This document shows, piece after piece, positions 36,605 through 45,791 of a stretch of DNA of 64,000 nucleotides. Both the position numbers and the translations under genes were made by a program. How positions within the stretch are numbered: the first letter of the stretch is position 1; each line of letters starts with the position of its first letter. Source of the stretch: Limisphaera sp026417315 (GTDB taxonomy: Bacteria > Verrucomicrobiota > Verrucomicrobiia > Limisphaerales > Limisphaeraceae); contig NZ_JBMVQY010000001.1 in NCBI RefSeq assembly GCF_049537125.1, positions 1,922,001 to 1,986,000 of the forward strand, written 5' to 3'. The notes beneath the pieces were generated by a model. It was not told where the DNA came from and did not search any database. It saw only the letters and a list, made by a program, of their open reading frames with translations.

Positions 36605-38166
36605 GTGAGAGCGATGTCGTCGTCGAGGCGCGGGGGATCAGCAAGAGCTTCCCGGGGGTCAAGGCGTTGGACGGGGTGAGTTTGGTCCTGCGCCGGGGAC
36701 GGTTGACGGCCCTGCTCGGCGAAAATGGCGCGGGGAAATCCACGCTCATGAACATTCTGGCGGGCGTATTGCCGCCGGACGAGGGCACGATCCTGTTGGA
36801 GGGGCGGCCGGTGCGGTTCGCCAGCCCCCGCGAGGCCCACGCCGCCGGCATCGCCATGATCTTTCAAGAGCTCAACCTCGTTCCCCAGCTGACGGTGGCC
36901 GAGAACCTGTTTCTGGGTCGGGAACCCCGCACCCGGTTCGGGCTGGTGGATCATGCGCGGATGAATGCGGAAGCTGCCCGGCTGCTGGGCCAGTTGGATC
37001 TGGACGTACCGCCCACGGCGCGGGTGGGCGAGTTGCGGGTGGGGCAGCAGCAGATTGTCGAAATCGCCCGGGCCCTCTCGGCGCGGGCCCGCGTTCTGAT
37101 CATGGACGAACCGACCTCCGCGCTCACGCAGCACGAGGTGGAGGTGCTCTATCGCATCATCGCCGATCTGAAACGGCAGGGGGTCGCGATCGCCTACATC
37201 ACGCACAAGCTCGAGGAGTTGCCGCACATTGCGGACGAGGTGGCGGTCATGCGGGACGGCCGGATGATTGGCGTGGCTCCGTTGCAGGCGCTCAGCCCGG
37301 AGGACATGATCCGCATGATGGTGGGGCGGGATCTGGCAAGGGCCCGGGCCGGTCCCGGCCGTCCACGCGGCGCGGAAGTTTTGCGCGTGGAGGACCTCTC
37401 GCTGCGTCATCCGGAGCGGCCCCGGGACCTTCTGTTGGATCGGGTCTCGTTCCGTGTGCACCGCGGGGAGGTGCTGGGGATCTTCGGACTGATGGGAGCG
37501 GGTCGAACCGAACTGCTGGAGACGTTGTTTGGGTTGCATCCGCGTACGGCGTCGGGGGCGGTGTATCTGGAAAACCGGCGGGTCGAAATCCGGTCGCCGG
37601 TGGACGCAATTTCGCTCGGATTGGCCCTGGCTCCCGAGGACCGCAAGGCGCAGGGCCTCGTTCTGGACATGAGCGTCCTGGAGAACACCAGCCTGCCGAG
37701 CCTGCCCCGGCTGGTACGTTGGGGTTTTGTGCGGCGCGCGGCGGAGCAGGAGCTGGTGGAGCGGTGGGTCACGCGCTTTCGTGTCAAAACCCCCTCGCTT
37801 GGGCAACGGGTGCGCAATCTCAGCGGCGGCAACCAACAAAAAGTCATCCTGGCCCGCTGGCTGGCCATGTCGCCGAAGGTGCTGTTGTTGGATGAACCGA
37901 CCCGGGGCATTGACGTTCAGGCCAAGCGGGAGATTTATCAGTGGATCGACGAGCTGGCCCGCGAAGACCTGGCGGTGATCGTCGTTTCCTCCGAGATGCC
38001 GGAGATCCTGACCGTGTCGGATCGAATCGTCGTGTTGTGCGAGGGGCGGAAAACGGCGGAGTTTCTCCGGGAGCAAGCCACCGAAGAGCGGTTGATGGAA
38101 GCCGCGCTGCCGAGGTCTCACTCGGGATTGCCGGGCGCTTCCACGCCGACGGGCCGGTGGCGCTGA
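36601..38166 (+). CDS. Sugar ABC transporter ATP-binding protein (RbsA/MglA-like, two ABC domains)
   Basis: A 521-residue protein with tandem ATPase domains, as in ribose and galactose importers. Domain 1 has Walker A GENGAGKST (near 41), signature LRVGQQQIVEIARAL and Walker B VLIMDEPTSALTQ. Domain 2 has a degenerate Walker A (GLMGAGRTELLE), signature LSGGNQQKVILARWL and Walker B LLLDEPTRGIDVQAK. This division (one standard and one divergent site) is usual for the family. It energises import of the sugar bound by the lipoprotein encoded at 34874. Its start overlaps the DUF2291 stop. Confidence 0.93.
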   Translation: MSESDVVVEARGISKSFPGVKALDGVSLVLRRGRLTALLGENGAGKSTLMNILAGVLPPDEGTILLEGRPVRFASPREAHAAGIAMIFQELNLVPQLTVAENLFLGREPRTRFGLVDHARMNAEAARLLGQLDLDVPPTARVGELRVGQQQIVEIARALSARARVLIMDEPTSALTQHEVEVLYRIIADLKRQGVAIAYITHKLEELPHIADEVAVMRDGRMIGVAPLQALSPEDMIRMMVGRDLARARAGPGRPRGAEVLRVEDLSLRHPERPRDLLLDRVSFRVHRGEVLGIFGLMGAGRTELLETLFGLHPRTASGAVYLENRRVEIRSPVDAISLGLALAPEDRKAQGLVLDMSVLENTSLPSLPRLVRWGFVRRAAEQELVERWVTRFRVKTPSLGQRVRNLSGGNQQKVILARWLAMSPKVLLLDEPTRGIDVQAKREIYQWIDELAREDLAVIVVSSEMPEILTVSDRIVVLCEGRKTAEFLREQATEERLMEAALPRSHSGLPGASTPTGRWR

Positions 38167-38547
38167 AGCCTGCGATGCCCTGCGCCCGGTTCATCCCGCT
38201 TGCGCTCACCGCGAGGCCGCCCGACCGCTCTGTTTTTGCGGCAACAGAACGGGGCCCGGGGCGAGAGAAGAGCAGGACCGGAGCCGTCGCGGCTGGATGG
38301 GAGGGTCGCAGAATGGCTGCGGCGGGGTCGATTCCGGAGCACGACCGCAGGGCTTGCGCGCGGGGAAACGTTGGGAACAGGAGCAGAGAACCGTGCGTGG
38401 GCCGGCAGCTTGCGACAACTCCAACGGCCGGACCTGGGGCCGGCCGGGCGATACTCCCGCCTGCCCGGTCTTCGTGCGTCGGAGCCCATTGCCCGGCCCG
38501 ATCGCGCAGGGAAGTGCAGCGCCGGTCCCAACAAGAAATGACCTGCC
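38167..38547. other. Gap inside the transporter operon
   Basis: About 380 GC-rich bases separate the ATPase and permease genes, unusually long for such an operon. It contains an inverted repeat around GGCCGG...CCGGCC near 38425-38450 that could be a processing or attenuation hairpin, but no T-run follows and no gene is visible. Confidence 0.4.
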
Positions 38548-39531
38548 ATGATGCGTGCTGATCGCAGCTGGTTGGCGCGGGTGCAGTCGCTCGTCGCCCT
38601 GACTCTCATGGTCGTGCTGATGAGCCTGCTGTCCGACCGGTTCCTGACGGCGGAGAACGGGCTCAACATCTTGCGACAGATCTCGGTCAACTTGTGTCTG
38701 TCGTTGGGCATGACGCTGATCATTCTTTCCGGGGGCATCGATTTGTCGGTGGGGGCCGTCCTGGCGTTGGCGGGCGCGGTGGCCGCGCGGTTGCTCAAGG
38801 AGGGGCTTCCCCTGCCCATGTTCGATGTGCTCCTGCAGTTCACCGTTTCGGGGGCCATTCTGGCGGGGTTAACAGTCGGGCTGATGCTGGGATGGTTCAA
38901 TGGTTTGGTGATCACGCGGTTTCGGCTGCCGCCTTTTGTAGCGACCTTGGGCACGCTCAGCATCGCCCGGGGGCTGACGATGTTGTGGACCGGCGGCTAT
39001 CCGATCACCGGGTTGGGACCGGCCTTCGGGTTTCTGGGCACGGGGCTGTGGCTCGGCATCCCGATGCCGGTGTGGATCTGTGCGGTGTTGGTGGCGGTGT
39101 TTGCGGTGGTGACCCGGCGCACCGCTTTTGGGCGGTATTTATACGCCGTGGGCGGCAATGAACGCGCCGCGGTGCTCACGGGGTTGGAGGTCGATCGAAT
39201 CAAGCGTCGGGTTTATACGTTGGGCGGTGGGTTGGCCGGAGTGGCCGGCCTGATGGTCACAGCCCGTTTGGATTCGGCGCAGCCCAATGCCGGGTTGGGT
39301 TACGAGCTGGATTCCATCGCCGCGGTGGTCATTGGCGGGACCTCCCTCTCCGGCGGACGGGGCTCGGTCATGGGCACGGTACTGGGATGCCTGATCATTG
39401 GCGTGCTGAACAACGGCCTGTTTCTGTTGAACGTGTCGCCCTTCTGGCAACAGGTCATCAAGGGGCTGGTGATTCTCGCAGCGGTGGCGCTCGACCGGTT
39501 GAACCCGCGCAATGCGGAGGCCGGTCGCTAG
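38548..39531 (+). CDS. Sugar ABC transporter permease (RbsC-like)
   Basis: A 327-residue integral membrane protein with about eight to ten helices, of the BPD_transp_2 (RbsC/XylH) family. Diagnostic parts are LSLGMTLIILSGGIDLSVGAVLALAGA, FNGLVITRFRLPPFVATLGTLSIARG, FGRYLYAVGGNERAAVLTGLEVDRIKRRVYTLGGGLAGVAGLM (the ATPase-contact loop), and GGTSLSGGRGSVMGTVLGCLIIGVLNNGL. A single permease probably forms a homodimer. It completes the sugar importer with the genes at 34874 and 36601. Confidence 0.93.
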   Translation: MMRADRSWLARVQSLVALTLMVVLMSLLSDRFLTAENGLNILRQISVNLCLSLGMTLIILSGGIDLSVGAVLALAGAVAARLLKEGLPLPMFDVLLQFTVSGAILAGLTVGLMLGWFNGLVITRFRLPPFVATLGTLSIARGLTMLWTGGYPITGLGPAFGFLGTGLWLGIPMPVWICAVLVAVFAVVTRRTAFGRYLYAVGGNERAAVLTGLEVDRIKRRVYTLGGGLAGVAGLMVTARLDSAQPNAGLGYELDSIAAVVIGGTSLSGGRGSVMGTVLGCLIIGVLNNGLFLLNVSPFWQQVIKGLVILAAVALDRLNPRNAEAGR

Positions 39532-40021
39532 CAGGAGTGGATTTCTGTTGGGTCTGGCTCCCCGGCTTCGCCGCCTGACGGCGCCGGCTGCCAAGCCCAG
39601 TCGTCGCAGTCCTCGATGGGAGTCGGCCGAAGGTCCAACCGCGGGCCATCGGCCGTGTCAGGGCGGTGGCCCCTGAATGGCCGCTTCATGACCGGGGGGC
39701 GAAATCCCGCGGTAGAGGGGCGCGACCGAGCAGGCGGGGTGCTTGCTCAGGCTGACTCGGATAACACCAGCCCCGGAAACCGGACCCGGTGGCAGACACC
39801 GCTTTCCCAGCAGCCAGCTCGGGCGTCGGCGCCGACGTCTTGCCTCGCCGACACCGGATCGAATAGGCCCACCGTCCCGGTCGTCCGAACCTCTGAACCG
39901 TGCATCCCACACCAAAACTCCGATATTCTGTCGGACGGATCCCGGCCACGCTTTCGGTGCGCTGGTGGCCGGATCGTGGCCTGCGGCGCACCCAGCGGGG
40001 CTCGGATCCCACGGCCATCCC
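39532..40021. other. Intergenic gap, no convincing gene
   Basis: About 490 bases between the permease and the next secreted-protein gene. A GC-rich imperfect hairpin lies at 39560-39590 but lacks a T-run. No other feature was recognised. Confidence 0.4.
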
Positions 40022-41230
40022 ATGACGTGCGCGAAATCCGTGGGTCATTTTTGCAGCAGGGGCGGCGAGAGACGACGGCGACGCCCGGCACCAGCGGCAG
40101 GGCGTGCATGGGCCTTTCCGCTTCTGGGCCTGGTGCAGGGCGTTTTTGCTGCCGTGTACCATGTGGCGCCGGACGGGGACGATGCCCATCCGGGCAGTCC
40201 CGAGCGACCCTTGCGCACCGTGCAACGCGCCGTGGATCGGGCGCGCGCCGGGGACACGATCGTGGTCCGGGCCGGCGTGTACCGGGAGGCCGTGGTGCTG
40301 CGCGAATCCGGAGAGGAGGGACGGCCCATTGTGCTCAAGAACCACCCCGGAGAACGCCCCATCTTGCAGCCGGGCCAGCCCGGTCAGGCACCCCCGGGGC
40401 AGGGGATTCGCCTCCAGGCCCGCGCGGGTTACCAGCACCCCATCGGATGGATCGCCCTCGAGGGTTTGGAAATCCGGCACGGTCATGACGGAATCAAGTT
40501 CTACAATGCGCATCATGTGACGATCCGGAACTGTTTCGTCCACGACAACTGGCATCAGGGAATTCTGGGCAACGGATACCGGGTGCGAATCGAAGGCAAC
40601 GTAATTGCGCGAAACGGGCTTCGCCCGGACAACGAGCGCAGCAACCTGGAACACGGCATTTATGTGACGGGGACGGAAATCGAGATTGTGAACAATGTCA
40701 TCCACGGCAATCGGGCTTACGGCATCCAGGTCGCCGGCTATCCCTACAACCCCGGGGCGCATGCGGGGCCGGAGTTTGCCGGGGCCCGACGTTGGCGGAT
40801 CCATCACAACACGATTGCGCTACAACGAAACCGCGCCGGGGTGGTGCTCTGGCAACCGCAGACCACGGACTGTACGATTCAAAACAACATTTTCTACCGC
40901 AACGCACAAACACTCGGCCGGGGTGCGTGTCAGGGAGTGGATTTTGTGAATGCCGGGGGAGGACATCGGATTTGCCGCAATCTGTTTTTCGGTCCCGAGC
41001 GCACCGCATGGAGTCAACCCCCCGAAGGATGCCGGATCGAAGAGAATCTCGAGGGGCAGGACCCGCTGTTTATGGATGCGGACCGGGGAGATTTTCGACT
41101 TCGTGCCGGCTCGCCGGCGATTGACGCGGGCCTGACCGAGGGCGCGCCGAAGAAGGATCGCGAAGGACGCACCCGGCCGCAGGGAGGCGGGGTGGATCTG
41201 GGGGCCCATGAATTCCAGCGGGGTTTGTGA
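40022..41230 (+). CDS. Secreted right-handed beta-helix protein
   Basis: A 402-residue protein. The ATG at 40022 is taken because a basic stretch and a hydrophobic segment (WAFPLLGLVQGVFA) follow it and the mature protein starts YHVAPDGDDAHPGSPERPLRTVQRAV, a common opening of beta-helix enzymes. Repeats such as VTIRNCFVHDNWHQGILGNGYRVRIEGNVIARNG and IEIVNNVIHGNRAYGIQVAGY define the helix, and it closes with FMDADRGDFRLRAGSPAIDAG and PQGGGVDLGAHEF, a conserved ending of this group. It may be a polysaccharide lyase of the chondroitinase-B/alginate type or a glycan-binding scaffold; catalytic residues are not apparent. Three further secreted genes follow on the same strand. Confidence 0.78.
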   Translation: MTCAKSVGHFCSRGGERRRRRPAPAAGRAWAFPLLGLVQGVFAAVYHVAPDGDDAHPGSPERPLRTVQRAVDRARAGDTIVVRAGVYREAVVLRESGEEGRPIVLKNHPGERPILQPGQPGQAPPGQGIRLQARAGYQHPIGWIALEGLEIRHGHDGIKFYNAHHVTIRNCFVHDNWHQGILGNGYRVRIEGNVIARNGLRPDNERSNLEHGIYVTGTEIEIVNNVIHGNRAYGIQVAGYPYNPGAHAGPEFAGARRWRIHHNTIALQRNRAGVVLWQPQTTDCTIQNNIFYRNAQTLGRGACQGVDFVNAGGGHRICRNLFFGPERTAWSQPPEGCRIEENLEGQDPLFMDADRGDFRLRAGSPAIDAGLTEGAPKKDREGRTRPQGGGVDLGAHEFQRGL

Positions 41231-41414
41231 GCGGTTTGTGGTCGCGGTCTTCGCCCGTGCGGCGGGTCCATCGATCCGGGGGCGTTGCAAGACGGCGAGG
41301 GGGAGGGGCAAGGGACTTCCGCCAGCCGAGGGCACCGCGATCGCCCGAGCGGCAGCCTGTGCGGGCCCGTTGATTGCGGAGAACGGCCCGGCGCGGCCCG
41401 CGCGTCTCGGTTCG

Positions 41415-44400
41415 GTGAAGAATTGGAATCGCAGCCGGGCCGAGGTGCAACTGCCGAGCTTGCGCTGTGCTGCGGGCTTAGCTAGTGCCGGTTGTCGGGC
41501 GCGCGCCGGCCTGTGCGCCTGGGTGGTTTTCTTCTGGTTGGCGTATGGGCTCGGGCAGGAAGCGGATCGGGTTTGGGTGATCCAAAAAGTGCCGGTGGCG
41601 GATTGTCGGGTGGTGCGCGGTTTCGTGGGAGCCCCGGTGGACGGATCGGTGCACAGCCGGGACTACAGCGGCCGCGTCGCGGAGTATCCCGCTCGAGCCA
41701 GCGACGGAGTCCAATACAGCTTCAATGGGAACGACGGGGTCCACCTGACGCTGGCGGACGAACGGGGCTTCGACTGGGTCGTGCTCCGCGGCGGAGCGCG
41801 TACGCGGATGTATGCGGGCAGGACCACGTTGGTGGAACCCACGAACCGGTCGCCCCTGCACGTTTTCCGCGGGGGCGAGTCCGTTCAGATCGCCCGTTTC
41901 CCGCAGCGGGTGCAGGCGCAGCAGGTGAGTTTCTTTGGCACCACCAGGGGCGCGCTGGCCGAGGTGGGATTCTACCGGCTTGCACGCAGTGTGCCGCCGG
42001 CGGGTCCCGTCGGGGAATTCCATCCCGGGGAAGCAATCGCGCTGCCGCCGCCTTCTTCTGCCTACGCACCCGAGAACCTCTTGTTGGGCCTGCAGGAACG
42101 CTACGCGGAGCCGGAGCGGCAAGTCCGTGCGTTGTTGGCAGGGGATCCGAGCCGCGGGACCCTGCGGTTGCCCGCCCACCGGGCGATCCACCTGGTGACC
42201 CCCGCATTTTTGCAGGAAACCGGGCTCGCTGCGATTTCCGTGGCGGCGGCGGTTGCGGACGTTTCCGAGCCCGTCCGGGTGCAATTGATCGTCCAGGATC
42301 CCCTGAATCCGCGGCGGGACATCAGTTGGGTGGAGTGGGAGGTGGAACCGGGCCGGCTCGATCTTGTGTTGGACCTCCCTGATCAGGTGGTGCTGCCGGG
42401 CAGCCGGCTCTGGATCACGTTGCGCGCCTCCCGGGAGCTGACGTTGACCGGACCTTCCGGCGGGGCGCCGGCATTTCGAGTCCACTTCGTTCCGGTCGAG
42501 CAGGCGCGGCCCGAAGCGTTGGCATGGCGGAAGTTCTTGTTGAAAACGCTGTTCAGCGTGCTTTCCGAGCCGCGGCCGTGGGGGAGTTACGGGCGGCAAC
42601 CGCGCGAAGAATTCTACGCTTCGAGCCCGTATGCAGCGCAGTGCCCGGAGTTGTTCCTGACGCTCGACCAGTGCCACGCACTGGCCCCGCAGGACGAGTT
42701 GATCCGGCAGTACCGTGAATGGGTCTACCTGCGCCATCTGCCCTCGCTGTCGCCGGTGTCCCCGCCTCCACCGCCCCCGGAAGGGGTACCGGCCTGGGCC
42801 TGGTACCCGCGGCTGGCCTGGCTGGAGGCCCGCCGCATTGCACAGTGGTGGCTGGACGAGCGGCTGGTGGACACGGGAGAGCTGGGCGGGCGCGTGGGCG
42901 ATGACACCGATTGGTTCCAGCAGTTTGTGGACCTGCCGTTTTTCGAGGACGGAGGGACGGCGGCTCAATTGCGCGAGGCGGCCGCACGCCTGGCGGAGCT
43001 GGCCGATCGTGAGAACCTGCGCGAGGGCATCAATCGCGAATCCACGGATGCGCTGCACGCCTACGAGGAGGGCATCAATCACCTGGCCCTGATGGCGCGC
43101 TGGTTTTACGGCGACCCGGTGTATCTGGAACGTTGCATGGACTCCGCGCGCAATCTGGAGAAACTGACGATCCGCACCGAAGACGGCCGCCGATTCTTCC
43201 GCGATTCCGACAGCATGGGCGCGCGAGACTTGGACCGACCCCGGCCTCCCAAAGTGGACGGTCATGCGGCCCCCCTCATGTGGCACGCCGCTTTGCAATG
43301 GGCGGATTACAACCGCGCGCCGGAGGCGCTGCGGGTGGTGCGGGAGTGGGCAGACACGTGGCTGCGATATCTGCAGCCCGGCCAATGGGCCACCGCCGTG
43401 GAGGTGCCCAGTGGTCGGATCCTCGCCGCCAGCCCCGATCAACCCCTGGGCGGTGGCTACCGCGCACAGGCCACCGTGTTCACCTGGCTGTATGCCCTCA
43501 CGGGGGACGCCCGGTATATCGAACCCTTTCTCCATTACCTGCGCCAGGGACGCGCCCCGGCACCGACCGACGCGTTTCTCAACGACCTCTTCAACCTGGG
43601 GGCATTGCGCGATTTTGACGCCGGAGCCCTCGGGCGCCTGGCGACGTTCCATCCGGCCCTGCCCTTGTATCTGCGCGGCGATCCCAAACCTTTGATCGAC
43701 GCCGCGGTGGGTAACCCACAGCCGGGGTGGGCGGAAATCGCCTGCCTTTACGATGCCCGGCGTTGGCCGGACATGTACACGGTGACACATCAATTCACCG
43801 ACCGCGTCTTTCCGAGCCTGTTACAGCATGCTTCCATCGCCTACCTGGGTGGTTTTACCCGTCGCAACAAGTTCAACCCCACGCAGGCCGTAAGTTGGGA
43901 GGGCTTTGGCACCAACTACGCCGCCCTGGTGTTGGTGAATCAACCGGACCGGTTCAAGGCCCTGGTGTACAGCTTTGCCAAGCAGCCGATGAGGGGTCGG
44001 TTGCGATTCTGGGCCCTGGCACGCGGGCGATACCGGGTTACCGTGGGGCGGGATGCAGACCACGACCAGCAGGCCGATCGGGTGGATTGGACTGTGACCC
44101 GACCGTTGGCTCGGGCGGAGCCCCTGGATCTGGTCCTGGCTCCGCGCACTGTCACGGTCATCGAGGTTACGCAGACGGAGACACTCGAACCCCTTTGGCC
44201 GCGGCCCGATTTGGCGCTTTCCCCGCGGGAAGTCCTTCGGGACGGTCGCGGCGTTTCGGGCGTGATCCACAATCTCGGCACGGTGGCGGTGCCGAAGGTG
44301 GAGATTGCAGTGCAGGACGCGCAGGGACGAATCGTAAGCCGTCTCACGCTGGGTCCGTTGGCCGCGCCGGTGGATCTTGTGCCGAAGCGACAGTCGTTTC

Positions 44401-44507
44401 ACCTTGTGCTGCCGCGGCCTCCGGGCAGGGGTTGGAAACTTGTGGCCGATCCCGAAGACCGGGTGCCGGAGATCTATGAAGGCAACAATGCTGTGCCGAT
44501 CCCGTAA
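41415..44507 (+). CDS. Large secreted protein with all-alpha (toroid-like) domain and C-terminal CARDB-like domain
   Basis: About 1,030 residues. The start is uncertain: an ATG at 41208 overlaps the previous gene, and a GTG at 41415 is closer to the hydrophobic segment (GLCAWVVFFWLAYGLG, followed by QEADRVWVIQ). An N-terminal beta region (about 50-330) precedes an all-alpha region (about 350-800) with LVDTGELGGRVGDDTDWFQQF, LHAYEEGINHLALMARWFYGD and HAAPLMWHAALQWADYN, reminiscent of alpha/alpha-toroid polysaccharide lyases and unsaturated glycan hydrolases. The end (about 930-1030) resembles a CARDB adhesion domain (VSGVIHNLGTVAVPKVEIAVQD, PEIYEGNNAVPIP). No known family can be named with confidence. 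It lies in a cluster of likely pectin-active proteins. Confidence 0.6.
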   Translation: MKNWNRSRAEVQLPSLRCAAGLASAGCRARAGLCAWVVFFWLAYGLGQEADRVWVIQKVPVADCRVVRGFVGAPVDGSVHSRDYSGRVAEYPARASDGVQYSFNGNDGVHLTLADERGFDWVVLRGGARTRMYAGRTTLVEPTNRSPLHVFRGGESVQIARFPQRVQAQQVSFFGTTRGALAEVGFYRLARSVPPAGPVGEFHPGEAIALPPPSSAYAPENLLLGLQERYAEPERQVRALLAGDPSRGTLRLPAHRAIHLVTPAFLQETGLAAISVAAAVADVSEPVRVQLIVQDPLNPRRDISWVEWEVEPGRLDLVLDLPDQVVLPGSRLWITLRASRELTLTGPSGGAPAFRVHFVPVEQARPEALAWRKFLLKTLFSVLSEPRPWGSYGRQPREEFYASSPYAAQCPELFLTLDQCHALAPQDELIRQYREWVYLRHLPSLSPVSPPPPPPEGVPAWAWYPRLAWLEARRIAQWWLDERLVDTGELGGRVGDDTDWFQQFVDLPFFEDGGTAAQLREAAARLAELADRENLREGINRESTDALHAYEEGINHLALMARWFYGDPVYLERCMDSARNLEKLTIRTEDGRRFFRDSDSMGARDLDRPRPPKVDGHAAPLMWHAALQWADYNRAPEALRVVREWADTWLRYLQPGQWATAVEVPSGRILAASPDQPLGGGYRAQATVFTWLYALTGDARYIEPFLHYLRQGRAPAPTDAFLNDLFNLGALRDFDAGALGRLATFHPALPLYLRGDPKPLIDAAVGNPQPGWAEIACLYDARRWPDMYTVTHQFTDRVFPSLLQHASIAYLGGFTRRNKFNPTQAVSWEGFGTNYAALVLVNQPDRFKALVYSFAKQPMRGRLRFWALARGRYRVTVGRDADHDQQADRVDWTVTRPLARAEPLDLVLAPRTVTVIEVTQTETLEPLWPRPDLALSPREVLRDGRGVSGVIHNLGTVAVPKVEIAVQDAQGRIVSRLTLGPLAAPVDLVPKRQSFHLVLPRPPGRGWKLVADPEDRVPEIYEGNNAVPIP

Positions 44508-44634
44508 AGCGGATTGGCGCGGAGCCGAACGCCCGGGCTTCATCCAGCGCGGCGGGGACGGCCTCGCGGTTTCTGCCCCGGGGCAACCGATGCAGACTGC
44601 CTCGCAGCCGCGGAGGCGGAAAGGCTCAGGCAGA

Positions 44635-45771
44635 ATGGATCGGCTCGGTGTGCTGCTCCTGTTCCTGGGACCGTTGGCGTGCGGGGCGCAGCAGACCGAG
44701 CTGATCACCAGGGCCGAGGGGTTCGGGGCCATCGCCCGCGGCGGCGGGGGAGGGCCGGTGATTGAGGTCACCAACCTCCGCGACAGCGGACCCGGTTCGC
44801 TGCGGGAAGCGCTGGCTAGACGCGGCCCGCGCATTATCCGGTTCGCCGTGGCGGGGACCATCGAGTTACAGTCGCCGTTGGTGGTCACGGAGGGCCAGGT
44901 GACCCTCGACGGTGAGACAGCTCCCGGCCAGGGGATCACCCTCCGAAATCATGGCCTCCATTTCCGGGGGGACTGCAAGGACATCATCGTCCGTCACCTG
45001 CGCATCCGGGTGACCACGGGCGGCAGCTCGGGGGATGCCCTGCTGTTCTGGGGAACCGACGGCGGCACCGTGGAGCGCGTGCGGGTGGAGCATTGTTCGC
45101 TCATGGGCGCCACCGACGAAAACGTCAACACCTGGGGGCGCGTCCGCGACGTGACATTCCAGTGGACGATCATCGCCGAAGGGCGGCCACCCCACAGCAA
45201 GGGTTGGTTGTCGGGCAGCGGCTCGGACCGCATTACGATTCACCACTGCCTCTTTGCCCACAACGCGGATCGGAATCCGAGGGTCGCGGGCGGCTTGTAC
45301 GATGTGGTGAACAACGTGATTTACAACTGGAGCCATCATAACGCCGCCAAGATCGGCGCGGGAGCCCGCGTCAACTTCCGCGGCAACGTGTTCCTGCCGG
45401 GCCCGCAATCCACAGCCGACCAGGCGTGCATTCTGCCCGAGGACCCCGAGCAGGGGACGCGCCTATACCTGGAGGAGAATCTCACTCCACTGACTCCCAC
45501 CGGGGCAGAGGACCAATGGCGGAATGTGACATGGTACCAGCGGCTCGGAGATCGTTGGATCGAGCATCGGCCCGCGCCCGACTGTTTTCGTGCCGACAAA
45601 CCATTTACGGTGGCGCCGGTCACGAAGCACCCGGCTCGAGAGGCATGCGAACTGGTTTTGTCCCGGGCGGGCCCCGGGGTGCGCGATGCGGACGACCAGC
45701 GGGTGATCGAGGAGGTCCGCGCGCGGATCCGCTCGTTTCTCCGAGGGCCGGCCGCGAGCGCATCACGCTGA
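44635..45771 (+). CDS. Secreted pectate-lyase-like protein (PL1 family)
   Basis: A 378-residue exported beta-helix protein; the ATG at 44635 gives a signal peptide (MDRLGVLLLFLGPLACGAQQ). The N-terminal AEGFGAIARGGGGGPVIEVTNLRDSGPGSLREAL and IIRFAVAGTIELQSPLVV are hallmark sequences of bacterial PL1-type proteins. The core includes CKDIIVRHLRIRV, the likely metal-binding ATDENVNTW with nearby Asp and Glu residues, and the segment HNADRNPRVAGGLYDVVNNVIYNW, where the Arg of NPR is in the position of the catalytic Arg of pectate lyases. It should cleave polygalacturonate by beta-elimination outside the cell. It sits 127 bases downstream of the unknown toroid protein. Confidence 0.82.
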   Translation: MDRLGVLLLFLGPLACGAQQTELITRAEGFGAIARGGGGGPVIEVTNLRDSGPGSLREALARRGPRIIRFAVAGTIELQSPLVVTEGQVTLDGETAPGQGITLRNHGLHFRGDCKDIIVRHLRIRVTTGGSSGDALLFWGTDGGTVERVRVEHCSLMGATDENVNTWGRVRDVTFQWTIIAEGRPPHSKGWLSGSGSDRITIHHCLFAHNADRNPRVAGGLYDVVNNVIYNWSHHNAAKIGAGARVNFRGNVFLPGPQSTADQACILPEDPEQGTRLYLEENLTPLTPTGAEDQWRNVTWYQRLGDRWIEHRPAPDCFRADKPFTVAPVTKHPAREACELVLSRAGPGVRDADDQRVIEEVRARIRSFLRGPAASASR

Positions 45772-45791
45772 TCCAGCCAGCCGATCGCGTT

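Noticed and set aside
39560..39590. Hairpin after the permease gene considered as a terminator
   Set aside because: The stem is interrupted and no T-run follows.
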